Notes under the pieces: generated by a model
Seen by the model: only the letters and a program-made list of their open reading frames with translations
Told to the model about the DNA's origin: nothing
The model's database searches: none
Assembly (NCBI GenBank): GCA_900491605.1
Contig: UESW01001878.1
Span: 226,411-290,410 of the forward strand
Origin: Calamus simplicifolius
Taxonomy: Eukaryota; Streptophyta; Magnoliopsida; Arecales; Arecaceae
Length of the DNA stretch: 64,000 nt
Direction: 5' to 3'
Shown here: positions 45,861 through 57,423 of the stretch, one piece after another
Position numbering within the stretch: position 1 is the first letter of the stretch
Layout of the letters: every line of letters begins with the position of its first letter
Position numbers and translations under genes: made by a program

Positions 45861-46158
45861 ATTGAGACGGTGGACGAGAACGTCTGGGCTGATCCCAGCA
45901 TATCAGAAGCGGACCATGTGAAGATATTAGCATTCTTTCGGAGAAAGTCGATCAGCTCTAGCTGAGGTTTTCCTTTCAGTGGTGACCCGATCTTTATAGT
46001 TCGGTCGGACCAAGCTTCGTTCAGCGGTACCTCCCCAGCTCTTCGGCTGGCTCTCTTTGCTGCTCGACAAAATCCTCTCGAGCGTCCAACCCGTCAACCT
46101 CGGGCAGTTTGGACTGAAGGCTGGTGATGAAGCATTACCGAGCCATATCTTGGCTTCC

Positions 46159-46947
46159 TCAAACTACACCAACTCCCCATTTGGTAGGGAACTTCATGAC
46201 CAGATGCGGGATGGAGACAGCAGCTCCAAGAGACATTAGGCCGGGTTTCCCAAAGATTGCATTGTAGGGCGACCGAAGCTTGGTCACCAGGAAATCTATG
46301 TGAACAGTGGCAATACAGGGCCAAGTTCCTGCTCGGACCATCAAGGTCACGACCCCCTCTGGGGTAATAACATCGCCGGTGAACCCCATTAGGGTGAAGT
46401 CCATGGCTCGAAGACTCTCCATGAGTAGTTTCATCTTCGCAAACACATTGAGGTACAGAACATTGACAGAGCTCCCACTATCAATAAGAATTTGGCTTAC
46501 ATCATAATTGTTTAGATTGAGAGATACAACAAGTGCATCATCATGCGGGAACTGTATCTTCTGGAGGTCATCATCGGAGAAGGAGAGCTCATCAGTCCGT
46601 GCTCTCTTTGGTGCCAAATCTTCTTCATCATCCCACCGGCCCGACGGACTACCGACTGCCTCGATTACATTGATGTGGCCAACAGCCGAAGGATTTGGAG
46701 GAGGAGGCTGTTGAGGCTCGGGCTGGCAGTCACCCCCATTTCTTGACTTGGGCGCTCTCCTGAATTGGTTCAGTTTGCCCCGCTGGATGAGCCTCTCAAT
46801 TTTATTCTTCAGCTGCCAGCATTCTTCGGTGTCGTGGCCATGGTCCCGGTGGTAGCAGCAGTACTTGGTGGGGTCTCTCCGGGTCACATTCCCTCGGAGA
46901 GGAGGCGGTCGAGGGAGTTGGCACTCTATCTCCATGAGGATTTGCAT
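46159..46947 (-). pseudogene. Gag C-terminus (zinc knuckle-like) and protease of the Tat element
   Basis: Follows the main gag frame through a frameshift near 46940. It holds YCCYHRDHGHDTEECWQLK, the Cys/His cluster typical of Tat gag ends (about residues 28-46). Near residue 155 comes LIDSGSSVNVLY, an aspartic protease active site (DSG). Protease cuts the gag-pol polyprotein. After VKFPTK-like sequence the frame ends, and RT begins in another frame. Confidence 0.85.
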
Positions 46948-48209
46948 CCTCGGGGCAGTGAGCGGGTGAACCGGTTGAACCTCCTAGGCAGGCTTCGGGT
47001 GCGGTTCCTCGGCGGTGGCGGAGGAACCCTTTGGCGGCGAGGTGGGCTCAGCTGATGGACATATTGGTATTTGTCCGAGCCCTTGGACTCATTCTTCCTT
47101 GCCAGCTCGGCGCGGGTAGTCCTCCGCGATTCCTTGACTCTGGCGTACTTATTCGCTAGGGCCATCATATCGGAGAGGTTTGGAGGGTAACTGACCTCCA
47201 ACGCCATGTAGAAGTCACTCTCCTTTAACACTCCATCCGCTAGGGAGGACATGGCCACCTCATGGTTAAGGTGATCCACTTTCAGCATGGCCGTGTTAAA
47301 ATGACCGAGATAGTTCTTCAAGGATTCCCCCTCTCTCTGCTTAACCTCGGAGAGAGAATCAGATCTCCGCCGGTGACAGCGGCTACTGACGAACTGGCTG
47401 ATGAAGAGGCGACTCATCTCGTTGAATGAACCAACGAAACATGGTTTTAAGGCATTAAACCAGGTTCGAGTGGACCCTCTAAGAGTGGAAGGGAAGGCGT
47501 GGCAGAGAATCACATCTGATGCCCCATGGAACATCATGATCGATCGAAAGCTACTGAGGTGGTCGTCGGGATCAGAGGATCTGTGATAAGGCTCGATGGC
47601 AGACAGCTTGACATGGAAGGGAATCACTTCCCCCATGATCTCCTTGGAGAAGGGAATGCCCTGCTCTGCCTTATGCTGAAGCGGATGGGCCTGCTTGGCA
47701 GCGTCCAACTCTTAGCGCATCTCTCGAATCTGTCGGTGGATCTTCTCTTCAGGCATAGCAGGAGGGGCTGGGCGAGGAGAATGCGGAGATGGTGTCGAGT
47801 CGTGGTGAGAGAACACCGAAAAGAGGGATCGGGCCCATCGAGATCTAGGGAGATCCTCGCCGTAGATCCCTTGCAGGGCTGGCCCAGCTCCCTTAGGACA
47901 ACGAGGGGGGTCTGCAACTCCATGCGGACCGGAAGAAGAGATTGCTAGGGGAATAGGGGCCGCGGCCTCCTCAGGAAGGTACGGAGCAGGAGCAGTTGGA
48001 CGGGAAGCTTCATGGCATCCTTGAATTAGATGGGTCAGAGCTTGGACCTGCTGGACCAGTGTGGCAAACTGGTCCTGGGTCACTGGGGCCGCTAGTGGCG
48101 ATGGAGTCTCAACTGGTGGCGGCGGCGGTGCCACACTGCTCACCGGATTAGGTCTTTGGAAGGCGACCTGGTCCCGGGCTTCAGAAGTAGCCTTTCTTCG
48201 ATTGGCCAT
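46926..48209 (-). pseudogene. Gag of the Tat element, one stop then a frameshift
   Basis: ATG at 48209 gives MANRRKATSEARDQ, then a Pro-rich stretch with QQVQALTHLI. TAA at 47714-47712 interrupts a frame that then continues without shift from 47711 to 46926. That second part holds the capsid region (HAFPSTLRGSTRTWFNAL, then FNEMSRLFISQFVSSR, then SLKNYLGHFN), matching the plant retrotransposon gag domain (PF03732). It ends Arg/Pro-rich and loses frame near 46940. Gag forms the particle that packages the element's RNA. A single TAA is the first break, so this part decayed late. Confidence 0.88.
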
Positions 48210-48275
48210 TGGAGGGGTTCTCTTTAAGATCGAGATCCTTATCTGCTTTTTTTTTCAAGTTTATGGGACTTGAGG

Positions 48276-48294
48276 GCCCTTCCTCTAGCCCCAA
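48276..48294 (-). other. Primer-binding-site region of the Tat element
   Basis: On the minus strand the 5' LTR ends CAACAACA and is followed by AAT and then TGGGGCTAGAGGAAGGGC. The TGG start fits a tRNA primer site. The sequence differs from the TGGCGCGC sites of the two non-autonomous elements. The tRNA is not assigned. Confidence 0.5.
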
Positions 48295-48296
48295 TT

Positions 48297-49523
48297 TGTT
48301 GTTGCTGGAATCCGTCCTCTGACTCGGGCGCGGTCGAGCTTTAGATTGGGCTCCCTCCTGGGCAGACTTGCAAAATAGTCCTCATGCAAGAGGCGTTGGG
48401 GGTGGCCCTCTGCGGAAGACCCTCCGACGCTCAAGTCAGCGGAGATCAACAAAAAACAAATATGGGGAGAAGGCTCTTGCTGAAGAGTCCCTCTAGGGTG
48501 GCCTTTTGGGAGCTCGAGCAGAGCTTTAATGGCGAAAAGGGGTGAGCAGAGATAGAGTGAGAGTAGTGCTGAGAATGCATCAGGAATGCATTACCTAAGA
48601 GAATCTAGGACTGTGCTATTTATAGGCAATCACCTGATTCTTTGAGCGTATCATAGGAGGTCTAAAAGTTATTGGGATTCAAGGCTAATTCGAATCAGGC
48701 TGTTGTGAGGCCGGTGGGATTCGTATCTTGTTAGTTAGAGGATCGACGGCCAAGAGGGCTATCCAGTGCTTTGAGATTCAGCGATCATATAGGCTCTAGG
48801 CCATTTCTGGTAGTATAGGCATGATTGCCTATGTGGATCCTTGTTCGGTCATCATGGTTCCGCAGAGGTAGGTGCTTGAGTGCCTCGGTCGGGCCGAGGC
48901 ACAGAGAACGGCCTAATCCGCCGAAGTATGGAAAGGCTCGGTTTGCCGAGGTATGACAAAGGAGTAAGCTGGGCATAAGGACGGTTTGATTCCGCATAGG
49001 TGTGGATATCACTTGGGCAGGCCGAGTTATGGACCGCTCGGGCTAGGGCCGAGAGATATGGATCACTCGGGCTAGGGCCGAGAGATAGGGATCGCTTGGA
49101 CTAGGATCGAGACATAGGGATCGCTCGGGCTGGGACCGAGAGATAGGGATTGCTCGGGCTGAGGCCGAGACATATGGATCGCTCGGACTAGGACCGAGAC
49201 ATATGGATCGCTTGGCCTAAGACAGAGACATAGGAATCGCTCGGGCTGGGGCCGAGAGATAGGGATAGCTCGGGCTAGGGCCGAGAGATAGGGATCGCTA
49301 GGACTAGGACCGAGACATATGGATCGCTCGGCCTAGGACCAAGACATAGAGATGTAATCCGTACCTAGGGAATCCTTGGTTCATCGAGGGGCTAAGGTGC
49401 CTCGATCCACCGAGATATAATGGTTGGTTCATTTCTTGTGGGCACCGCGCAGCGAGTGGGAGTCAGGGCTGATCCTAACCCCTTGCATGGTTATCAATGC
49501 AATGGTAATTTTACCCCTCAACA
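48297..49523 (-). repeat. 5' LTR of the Tat element
   Basis: Starts TGTTGTTGCTGG and ends CCCCTCAACA on the plus strand, followed by GTATT. TATA box (minus strand CCTATAAATAG) at 48616-48626. The 29-bp array is at about 49020-49350. Confidence 0.88.
49020..49350. repeat. 29-bp tandem array in 5' LTR (about 11 units)
   Basis: Same unit as 35384-35735 with about one unit fewer and point changes. Confidence 0.88.
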
Positions 49524-49528
49524 GTATT

Positions 49529-51340
49529 GATCCCCCATCTTAATTATATCATATTATTTTATTAAAATATTTATACATTATTGAGGTTTGATTGAATGGA
49601 TTCAATTAAAATATTTTTATATTATTTTTTAAAGAAAATAAGGCTTCAATCCTATACGTTCAATAATTTATTCAATTGTTTTTCCACCTTTACCATCCAT
49701 CTGCTTCTTGCATCACCCATTATACATCCACAAGCATTGTGGTATTTGTCAGGGTTCAGCACATGGGCTGTAATACAATCCAAGTTAGAGCGATTCATGA
49801 TTATGAATGAGAATAAAATGATATGAAGCATTTTGATTCTGGATGCGTATCATAACATATGCATCATTTCGTACTAACCAGTGCACTAGCATGGTTCCAC
49901 TTAGGTATTAAAAAAAGGGCGAACATGCGCTATATACAAAAAGAGTGGGTCAAGAAATACAATATGAGTAACATTGAGGCTAAAAGTATGTTTTTTTAAA
50001 AAAATAATAAAAAATTAATTTTAATCATATAACTTTACCGCATTGGGCACCATTCCAAAAGAAATAAGCAAGTAGGTAAATTTTTTTCCCATGAATCAAC
50101 CTTTGAAAAGGTGGACTGGACTTGAGGAGTAACACTAGAATTCACTTTATAATGACTTTGTAAGGTGATGTTTAGCTCATGAAGATATAATTATTGTTAA
50201 ATTTAATATTACCATATTATATATATATATATATATTATATAAATATAATATTAAGTATTTAAATATATTAAATATATAATTATATATATATAGAAGTCA
50301 ATAGGGGTAATATGAGATTATTGTTTCATAATTTCATATACTCATCTTTAAATAAGAATGAAATTATTGTTGGTTTATGATAATTTTAAATTATCAAAAT
50401 AGATCATTATCAACTAAAAGTAGATTATCATCAACCAAAAGCGGTGTTGTGATATTGATTTTAGCTTTAAATAATGGCTATTAACTTTTTGTTGAAAATG
50501 TCTTCTCTAAAAATTTAATCGAGTTTTTGTTTAAGGGACATTTAATACTTCATTTGTCAAGCATTTCACCCAAAAAAATAGAAAGAACATTTAAACGAAC
50601 ATTTGAGCCTCGTTTGATTGCAATTCGGATTGGATTGGGAATCCTATCCAAGCTATCATTTAGGAAAGGAGAAAAAAAAAAATCATATGCCATGAGCCCC
50701 ATCGATTATATTACTTTGCTTTGTTCCCATTGCCTAAAACTGCCGGATTAGCAAACTGGGGATGAGCTTGGAAAGCCGATGAATCATCTCACCCAATCCT
50801 AATGGTGATCCAAACAAGCTTTTAACGCCTTAATTTTATATAGAAATAAAAAAAAGGTTTGCAATTTCAATACCACATGATATTGAGACTGTTACGGCAT
50901 CCGATTGAGGAGTAGAAAACGTTGGGCTATCAAGATCACTGTCATGATCTTTACTGTGATCTCATCGGCAATGTTCTCTATATCTACACCAACATTGGAT
51001 CGCTTCAGAATAAACCGCTATGCTTCTCAATCTATAAGTAGTCAGAGAATTTGCCAAATTAGTTGTTCAAGCAATAAAGTAGATTATCCATTTCTCCAAT
51101 AATCCTTTCCTGATTTTCTCGATTTTCTTCCAAACTTCCAAATGTCGCAGAAAATTGAGAATATACTTTAAATGTTTTTTTTTTTTGCTGCATGATAAAT
51201 GAAGTTTAGATTTTTTTAGTCTTACATGAAATCAATTGGTTGCTGAAAAAGTCTTTTGTACAGTCTCGATGCAGCAAATCTTATATGGAATGCATTATTT
51301 TTTTTATTAGTCCACATGAATCCTACGATGGGGCAGGGAT
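49529..51340. other. AT-rich intergenic DNA, no gene recognised
   Basis: Right flank of the Tat element. A (TA)n run lies at about 50218-50240. Short open frames lack domains. Confidence 0.5.
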
Positions 51341-51344
51341 ACCA

Positions 51345-51960
51345 TCTTAAATTTTGACATGACGTGCATTAATACATGTTAGTTTTTTTTAAATTTGTAT
51401 GCAGGTTGCAGTGCACATTTTCTAAATGGATGTCGTAATTTTATAACTGTAAATTTTCAACTGAAATGCCATAATTTTTTTACCTTTTTGAATGGGCGTT
51501 TTAATTTTATGACTACGGCATCGTAAGTTTACAATTAAGTGCCATCTTAAATTTTGACTGCTGTTTAGCTTTTTTTGAAATTTGTGTACAGACACTGGGT
51601 ATCATAATTTTATAAGTAGGTGTTGTAAATTTACAACTAAGATGTCATAAATTTTTTTTTTTGACTTTCTTAATGGGTGTCTTAATTTTATAAATACAGT
51701 GTCATAATTTTATAACTAGAATGTCATCTTAAATTTTGACATGACATGCATTAATACACGTTCAGCTTTTTTTTTAAAAAAAAATTTGTGTACAAACGTT
51801 TTCTAAATGGGTATCGTAATTTTATAACTACGGTATCATAAATTTATAACTGGGGTATTGTAATTTTTTTGGCTTTCTGAATGGGTGTCGTAATTGTATA
51901 ACTATGGTATCGTAATTTTAAAACTGGGGTGCCATAATTTTTTTGGTTGGAATATCGTAA
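51345..51960. repeat. ~190-bp degenerate tandem repeat with internal sub-repeats
   Basis: CATCTTAAATTTTGAC starts units at about 51350, 51541 and 51727 (spacing near 190). Inside each, GGTGTCGTAATTTTATAACT-like words recur every 30-50 bp, for example near 51430, 51595, 51678, 51818 and 51888. AT-rich and satellite-like. It directly abuts the chromovirus LTR remnant. Confidence 0.65.
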
Positions 51961-51984
51961 AGTTGTCTTAACATTTTTTAATAA

Positions 51985-52225
51985 GTATCGTATGCATATG
52001 GATCATAAAAAAGTGATGCAGTCGCCATGGGCGCGCCCGGCCAAGGCCGGCGCAGCCATGGCCCCGCGCAGCCATGCGCGCCCAGCCAAGGCCGGAGCAG
52101 CTATGGCCCGCGTGGCCATGTGCCCGCGCGGCTAAGTGTCGACGCAGCCACTAACCTACGCCCAGGTCCAAGTGGGGCATGGGGCCGGCACGGCCAATCT
52201 CGCGTGGGTCAAGCTGGGTCTAACA
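51985..52225 (-). repeat. Partial 3' LTR of the chromovirus (GC-rich)
   Basis: Ends GGGTCTAACA on the plus strand, beside the polypurine tract. Contains a 46-bp duplication (GGCCAAGGCCGG...GCAGC at about 52040 and 52086). The far end may extend into the 51345-51960 repeat, but no TG end or duplication could be fixed. Confidence 0.5.
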
Positions 52226-52239
52226 AACCTCCCCCACCA

Positions 52240-53602
52240 GAAGAGCCCGACGTCCTCGGAGGGAGATTTGCTAAGTATCTGTCAACTTCTATTCTAAACT
52301 GCCACAAGTGTGCCTCCTTTTCTCAACTAGCCTCGCTCGCTGATTCACCATTCCAATGAATTAGGTACTCTGTCCGCCGGTTCTTTTTACTATGGCCCAA
52401 AGTCCTATGATTTAATATCTTTTCAATCTCCTTTTCATACTATTCCTGCATAGTTGGAGGAGCCCGTTGTTCGTGCACTCTTGAAGGTTCAGCACTTGGA
52501 TAATAGGGCTTTATAAAACTCATATGGAAAGTGGGATGCACTTTCAGTCTGTTAGGCAGCCGCAGTTTGTAGGCAACACTTCCCACCCATTTGACAACTT
52601 CAAACAGACCATCATATCGTGGGATTAAGCCTCTGTGTGCTTTCTTCTGGCTAATTCTTTTTTAGATTTGTGGGGTCAATTTCAGCATGACTTGATCCCC
52701 TACATTGAACTCTAAGGGTCGGCATCCCCCATCAGCATATTTTTTCATACGCTTTGCAGCTTGTGCAGACTGTCTTGTGCCTCATCAAACATCTCTTGTT
52801 GGTCTTTGGCAAATCGATAGGCAGTGGGACATAGGCCCCCTTTCTTTTGTAAGGCTACTTCTTGAGGAGTAAGAGGTTGCCTTCCTGTTGCCAACTCGAA
52901 GGGACTAAACCCTATTGCAGAAGACCGATGCAAATTGTAACAGAACTGAGCAGAGTCAAGCAACTTTACCCAATTTCATTGATTTGCTGAGGCATAGTGC
53001 CGAAGGTATTCCTTCAATAGAGCATTCATCTATTCAGTCTGGCCATCAGTCTGAGGGTGATTGGCAGTAGAGAATTTCAACTCTGATCCTACCAATTGGA
53101 AAAGATAAGTCCAAAACCTTCCCGTGAACCAAGCATCCCGATCGCTGATGACTTCTATAGGCAGCCCAAAGTGTTTCACCACATTTCGATAAAATAAATC
53201 CACAGCCACCCCTGCGGGACATTCTGTTGGTGTTGGGATAAAGACAACATACTTGAAAAATTGATCAACCACAACCAAGATGGATGATAGGCCGTCCACC
53301 TTTGGAAACCTACCGATGAAGTCCATGGAGATAGAAATCCATGGCTTCTCTACAACTGGAAGAGGCTGCAGCAAGCATGCTTCCTTCCGCCTTTCCACCT
53401 TGTCTTGTTGGCAGATAAGACAAGACTTGACATAAGCTTCAATGTCTTGCTCCATCCTTGGCCAAATGAAGGAGCAAGATAAAAGAGCCATCATACGCTC
53501 TCTGCTCGGATGACCAGCCCATTGAGGGTCATGAGTTTCCCTCAACAACTGGGTCCGCAGTCCTCTACCGTGAGGAACATAGGCACGACTGCCTTTTGCC
53601 AT
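52240..53602 (-). pseudogene. Integrase and chromodomain of the chromovirus, broken
   Basis: The part at 53602-53030 shows the HHCC module (HDPQWAGHPS, then CLICQQDK) and the catalytic DDE core: Asp in SMDFIGRF, Asp in VISDRDAWF and Glu in HPQTDGQTE, all present. A stop-containing gap follows near 52975. Then 52963-52745 has LDSAQFCYNLHRSSA and FELATGRQPL. Past a frameshift near 52740 come GLIPRYDG-like and HPTFHMSFIKPYYP words, and the chromodomain (YEKEIEKILNHR, then SKKNRRTEYLIHW) at about 52300-52440. It ends near 52240 in a Gly/Ser tail. The chromodomain guides insertion to modified histones. The frame is broken, so no whole protein is made. Confidence 0.85.
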
Positions 53603-53639
53603 TAAAAGATCGTCTTCTAGCCAATCTCACCGAGTTTTT

Positions 53640-55106
53640 CTATCTCGGACTTGTTGAAGCAGCCTCTGATATCCCACATCCGACTGAGCCATCTCACGGA
53701 TCTTATCAGAAAATCCGTTTCAATTTGAGAGATAGCAGCGACTACCTCTTGGACACCTCTCCTACTCAAGGCATCTGCAACCTGGTTATGCTTCCTAGGT
53801 TTATGCTCCCATTGAAAGTCATACTCTGCAAGAAATTCTTGCCATCACACTATCTTGGAGACAACTTCTTCTGGGTCAAGAAGAAAGTATTAGCCATATT
53901 ATTAGTCTTCACCACGAACTTGGTCCCTATCAAGTAAACCCACCAAGTTCATAGGCAATGCACCACCGCTAGCATTTCCTTCTCATGTGCAGGATATCTT
54001 TGCTCAGCCTCTTTGAGTTTCCAACTTTCAAAGGTAACCGGATGTCCATCTTGCACCAAAACCCCTCCAACAGCCACATAGAAGCATCTGAATGGACTTC
54101 AAAAGGTTTGGAAAAATCAGGCAACTGCAGCACCGATTCTGAAGAAATGGCCACCTTGATGTCATCAAAAGCCTTCTGGCATCTATTAGTCCATAGCCAA
54201 GATTGGTCTTTCTTCAGAAGATTCATTAGAGGAGAACTTTTCTTGAATAGCCTGCCACAAATTTTCTGTAATAGTTGGCTAGCCCAAGAAAACTTCTCAA
54301 CTCTGTCATTTTGCTAGGTATTGGCCATTCAGTGATGGCTTGCACCTTCCTTGGATCCATCTGCACCATTCCATTGCCTACAAGATGTCCAAGGAACTTG
54401 GTCTCCCCAAGGAAAAACTCACATTTCTTCTTTACATAAAGATCATTTTCCCTCAACGAGCAAACACTTGCCTTAAGTGTTCCAAGTGATCTCAAAGGAC
54501 TCACTGTACACAACAATATCATCCAAGTAGACCACAACAAACTTATCGATATAGTCATGAAACACATTGTTCATTAGATTGCAAAAGGTAGCAGGGGCAT
54601 TGGTCAAGCCAAATGGCATGACAAGAAATTCAAAAGATCCATATTGAGTGACCATAGTAGTCTTTGGTTCATCCCCTTCAGCAATGCAGACTTGCCAATA
54701 TTCTGATCGCATGTCCAACTTGGTAAAATGCGTAGCCTTGGACAAGCAATCAAATAAGTCTGCAATCAACGACACTGGATACTTATTCTTTATAGTGACC
54801 TTGTTAGGCCTCTATGTCAACACAGAGCCGAAGAGAGCCATCCTGCTTCTCTTGGAACAGCTCCGGAGCACCGAAAGGGGCCTTTGAAGGTTGGATCTTC
54901 CCAGAATCCAGTAGTTCGCCCAACTACTACTTCAATTCGGCCAACTCCTTAGGGACATTCGATAGGAAGCCTTGGTTGGAGGTCTGGTGTCTGGTACCAG
55001 TTCGATGCGATGGTCTACGCCTTGCCGAGGTAGGAGCCCCTTAGGCAGATCAGAGGGCATAACGTCTTTGAACTCCTGCAGAATTGCAGCCACCTCCTTT
55101 GGCACG
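53640..55106 (-). pseudogene. Reverse transcriptase/RNase H of the chromovirus, broken
   Basis: From the right: EVAAILQEFKDVMPSDLPKG and RIELVPDTRPPTKASYRM (protease-RT linker, about 55100-54960), a degraded stretch, then FTKLDMRSEYWQVCIAEGDE and FGLTNAPATFCNLMN. The catalytic YLDDIVVYSE follows near 54520. Past a frameshift come KCEFFLGETKFLGHLV and LRSFLGLANYYRKFV, then RNase H words (KPFEVHSDAS near 54100). Stops and shifts separate the parts. The active-site YLDD is intact. This old copy was later split by the Tekay-like insertion. Confidence 0.85.
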
Positions 55107-55151
55107 TCCGCCATTTCCTTTGGTCCTTCCTCCACAATCGTAACGAGGTAG

Positions 55152-57237
55152 TGTGAGCCCCTGCTCCCTCCGCGAATTCTCACATGGTGAGGATCCGCCA
55201 ATGTTGACGGAGGAAGGGGAGGCGCCGCCCCCTTCCTCTGCCATTGTTGACGGCTGCGGCAAGGGGGCGCGCAACCAGTCAGGAAAAGGGGGCGCCGACG
55301 TGCCCCCTTCACACGGGTACAGGGGAGGGGATAACCCTCCCCTCACCACTATAAAAGGAGGGGGAGCACCCCTCCTTCTCCGCGAGCTTTCCCCCCAGCG
55401 CCGGCCACAGGTAAGGGGAGAGAGAGAGAATCACAGAGAGATTGAGAGAGAGACAGAGAGAAAGGGAGAGGAACCAAGCCGGTTCACGGCTTGGTTCGGG
55501 CCCGGCGGAGTGCCCGATGCCTCGCCGAGTCTGGGCGGCGATCGGCAGCCCTCACCGGCGATGGGCGATCGTCCGGTGAGGGTCCGGCCGGCCGTGCCAT
55601 CGGCATGGATTGTGCCATGCGAAAGAACGAGAGAGAGATGGGGAGAAAGAGAGAGAAGGGGAGCTCGACCGCGGCGGCAGCCGGCTCCGGGCTGGTTGAC
55701 GGTGGCCGGGCTCCCTTGGGGAGAGGTTGGCGGCGGCGCTGGCCGCCGGCACTTGCTTCCCCTGTTTCGGGTGAAACAGGGGAGGCGGGAGGAGGGAGGA
55801 GGCTCAGCGAGCCGGGCCATCCCCCTTTGGCCCCTATTAGGCCGGCTTGCGAGCTATTTTGGGGCTGCATTTTGGGCCCTGTATTGGGCCGGGAATGGAG
55901 AAATAAAAATATGGCCCGATTCGACGTTGATTCTAGTTTCTCGAGATATTTTTATTTTCCCATTCAGGCTTATATATTGAGAGATATTTGAGCCCAAAGT
56001 TGGGCCCATGATTAGACTGGGTAGACCTAAGGGGATGCTGCATTGTTCCAATTTTTGAGATTTAATTGTGAAATTAATGCTGTAGGTAACCAGATGTCCA
56101 CATAGCTGATTTATAGTTTGAAATTAGTGTACTGAGGTAAGTAAGCCATTTATTATAATTTTCATAATTTATTAGAATAAAAATTATGGATATATTGTAT
56201 TATTTGGAAAAATAAGATAAAATGAAATTTTGTTATACAATTGGGTATCTGTTATAATTATATGTGATTACTAATATTTTGCAAAGTAATGGATTATAAA
56301 TGTGCAAAAATTGAATGATGTGATTATTTTGGCTTTGCAAAATATACTAGTATTATTGATGTATTTTTATGCTGTGAATGTACAAACCACTGTATATGTG
56401 ATATGAGGAGCTTATGCTCATGATGATGCATGATGTGCTACATACAAATATGATGATGATGTGTCGTCGCAGTTCTCATATGATGTAAAATGATATAAAA
56501 TACCAAGTGATACGGGACCCACCTCCACAGGAGAGATATGTGGAGGACACACATCTAGAGGATGTGATGTGATTGATATATTGCATAACGCACACACATC
56601 TAGAGGATGTGTTGTGATTGATTATGATATATGGCATAACGCTGGTACCAGGACCCTTTCTCTTAGGATACTTAAAGAGTGATATACCAGATGGGTGTTG
56701 TAGGGCCGTGGGACACATAAGAAAATAATAATTATATAATACAGTGGGTTTGTTTGCATTGCATATTTCAGCATTTATTGTATAATTAAGCTTCCAAAAT
56801 TATTTGAGCTGATGATATACATGTTTTGATAACATGATGAATGTATTTGAAATTGGAAGTTTTATACATAAAAATGTGGTTTGATAATATCTTGACGAAA
56901 TGATTATATAATAATAGGCTTACTTATTGAGTGTAAGCTCATATAAATCTTACAATGTTTTTCAGAGCCACAGGACTGAAGAATGGGATCTGGGGTAGTT
57001 GGAGCTTCATTCAGAGGAAACTAAGATCCAACATTTTATTGTAACCCCAATGACTTATGTATGATGGGCATGTAGCCTAAAACCTATGATTATGGTTTGT
57101 ATTAAGAACCATTTAAATTGGATGATATATAGTTATTACCCCTTCTTGTATTAAATGTTATATTTCGGGATGCCTTGCATGCCAGGCATGCGGCGGGTTG
57201 CTACCCCTAGATCCAATATAGGGTCTGGGGCGTGACA
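55152..57237 (+). repeat. 5' LTR of the Tekay-like element
   Basis: TG...CA ends, a TATA box near 55350, a GC-rich leader with (GA)n (about 55414-55475), then an AT-rich second half. A duplicated block (ACACATCTAGAGGATGTG) lies at about 56548 and 56590. Open frames of up to 275 codons at 55153-55991 run on both strands through the GC-rich LTR and look like chance products. Confidence 0.8.
55349..55357 (+). promoter_or_regulatory. LTR TATA box
   Basis: CTATAAAAGGAGGGGG in the 5' LTR is the likely core promoter of the Tekay-like element. The transcript would start about 30 bp downstream in the CTCC-rich leader. Confidence 0.65.
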
Positions 57238-57244
57238 GCTTCTG

Positions 57245-57262
57245 TGGTATCAAAGCCTAGGT
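57245..57262 (+). other. tRNA-iMet-type primer-binding site
   Basis: TGGTATCAAAGCCTAGGT begins eight bases after the 5' LTR. The usual plant initiator-Met site is TGGTATCAGAGC, so one base differs. Confidence 0.8.
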
Positions 57263-57423
57263 TTGACCTTAGGGGCAAACATAAGATGACACTAGGCAAA
57301 ACAGTAGGATGACACTGGGAGGGTAACAACTCTAAGAAGATATAATTTTTCTAATAAATATGTTTTGAAAACTTATGGGTTTGTAAAGATATTGATTGGA
57401 ACCAAACTTGGTAGGGAATAGTC

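Larger units (their letters stand above)
34650..49523 (-). mobile_element. Ty3/gypsy retrotransposon, Tat lineage (14.9 kb), degenerate
   Basis: LTRs at 34650-35907 and 48297-49523, duplication GTATT. Domain order on the minus strand is gag (48209 to 46926), protease, RT (YVDDM), gypsy RNase H, a second RNase H, then integrase (to 42824): the Tat arrangement with two RNase H domains. A 6.9-kb block follows before the 3' LTR, holding three plus-strand gene-like units and tandem arrays. Antisense genes at this place are known in the Tat lineage. Stops and frameshifts occur in every pol part and in gag, so the copy is dead. LTR differences are mainly transitions. Confidence 0.92.
51985..55151 (-). 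mobile_element. Chromodomain Ty3/gypsy element (chromovirus), truncated and nested
   Basis: Minus-strand order is RT, RNase H, integrase and chromodomain, then a polypurine tract (minus strand CTGGTGGGGGAGGTT, about 52227-52241) and an LTR start TGTTAGACCC at 52225. The right side is cut at 55151 by the Tekay-like LTR, so protease, gag and the 5' LTR would lie beyond the window. The left LTR edge is unresolved. Integrase-end wording (KFSTANHPQTDGQTE) and the chromodomain look Galadriel/Reina-like. That clade call is tentative. Confidence 0.82.

Noticed and set aside
55153..55991. 275-codon plus-strand frame and overlapping minus-strand frames
   Set aside because: They lie in the GC-rich half of the Tekay-like LTR, start at its first bases and overlap on both strands, with no domain.
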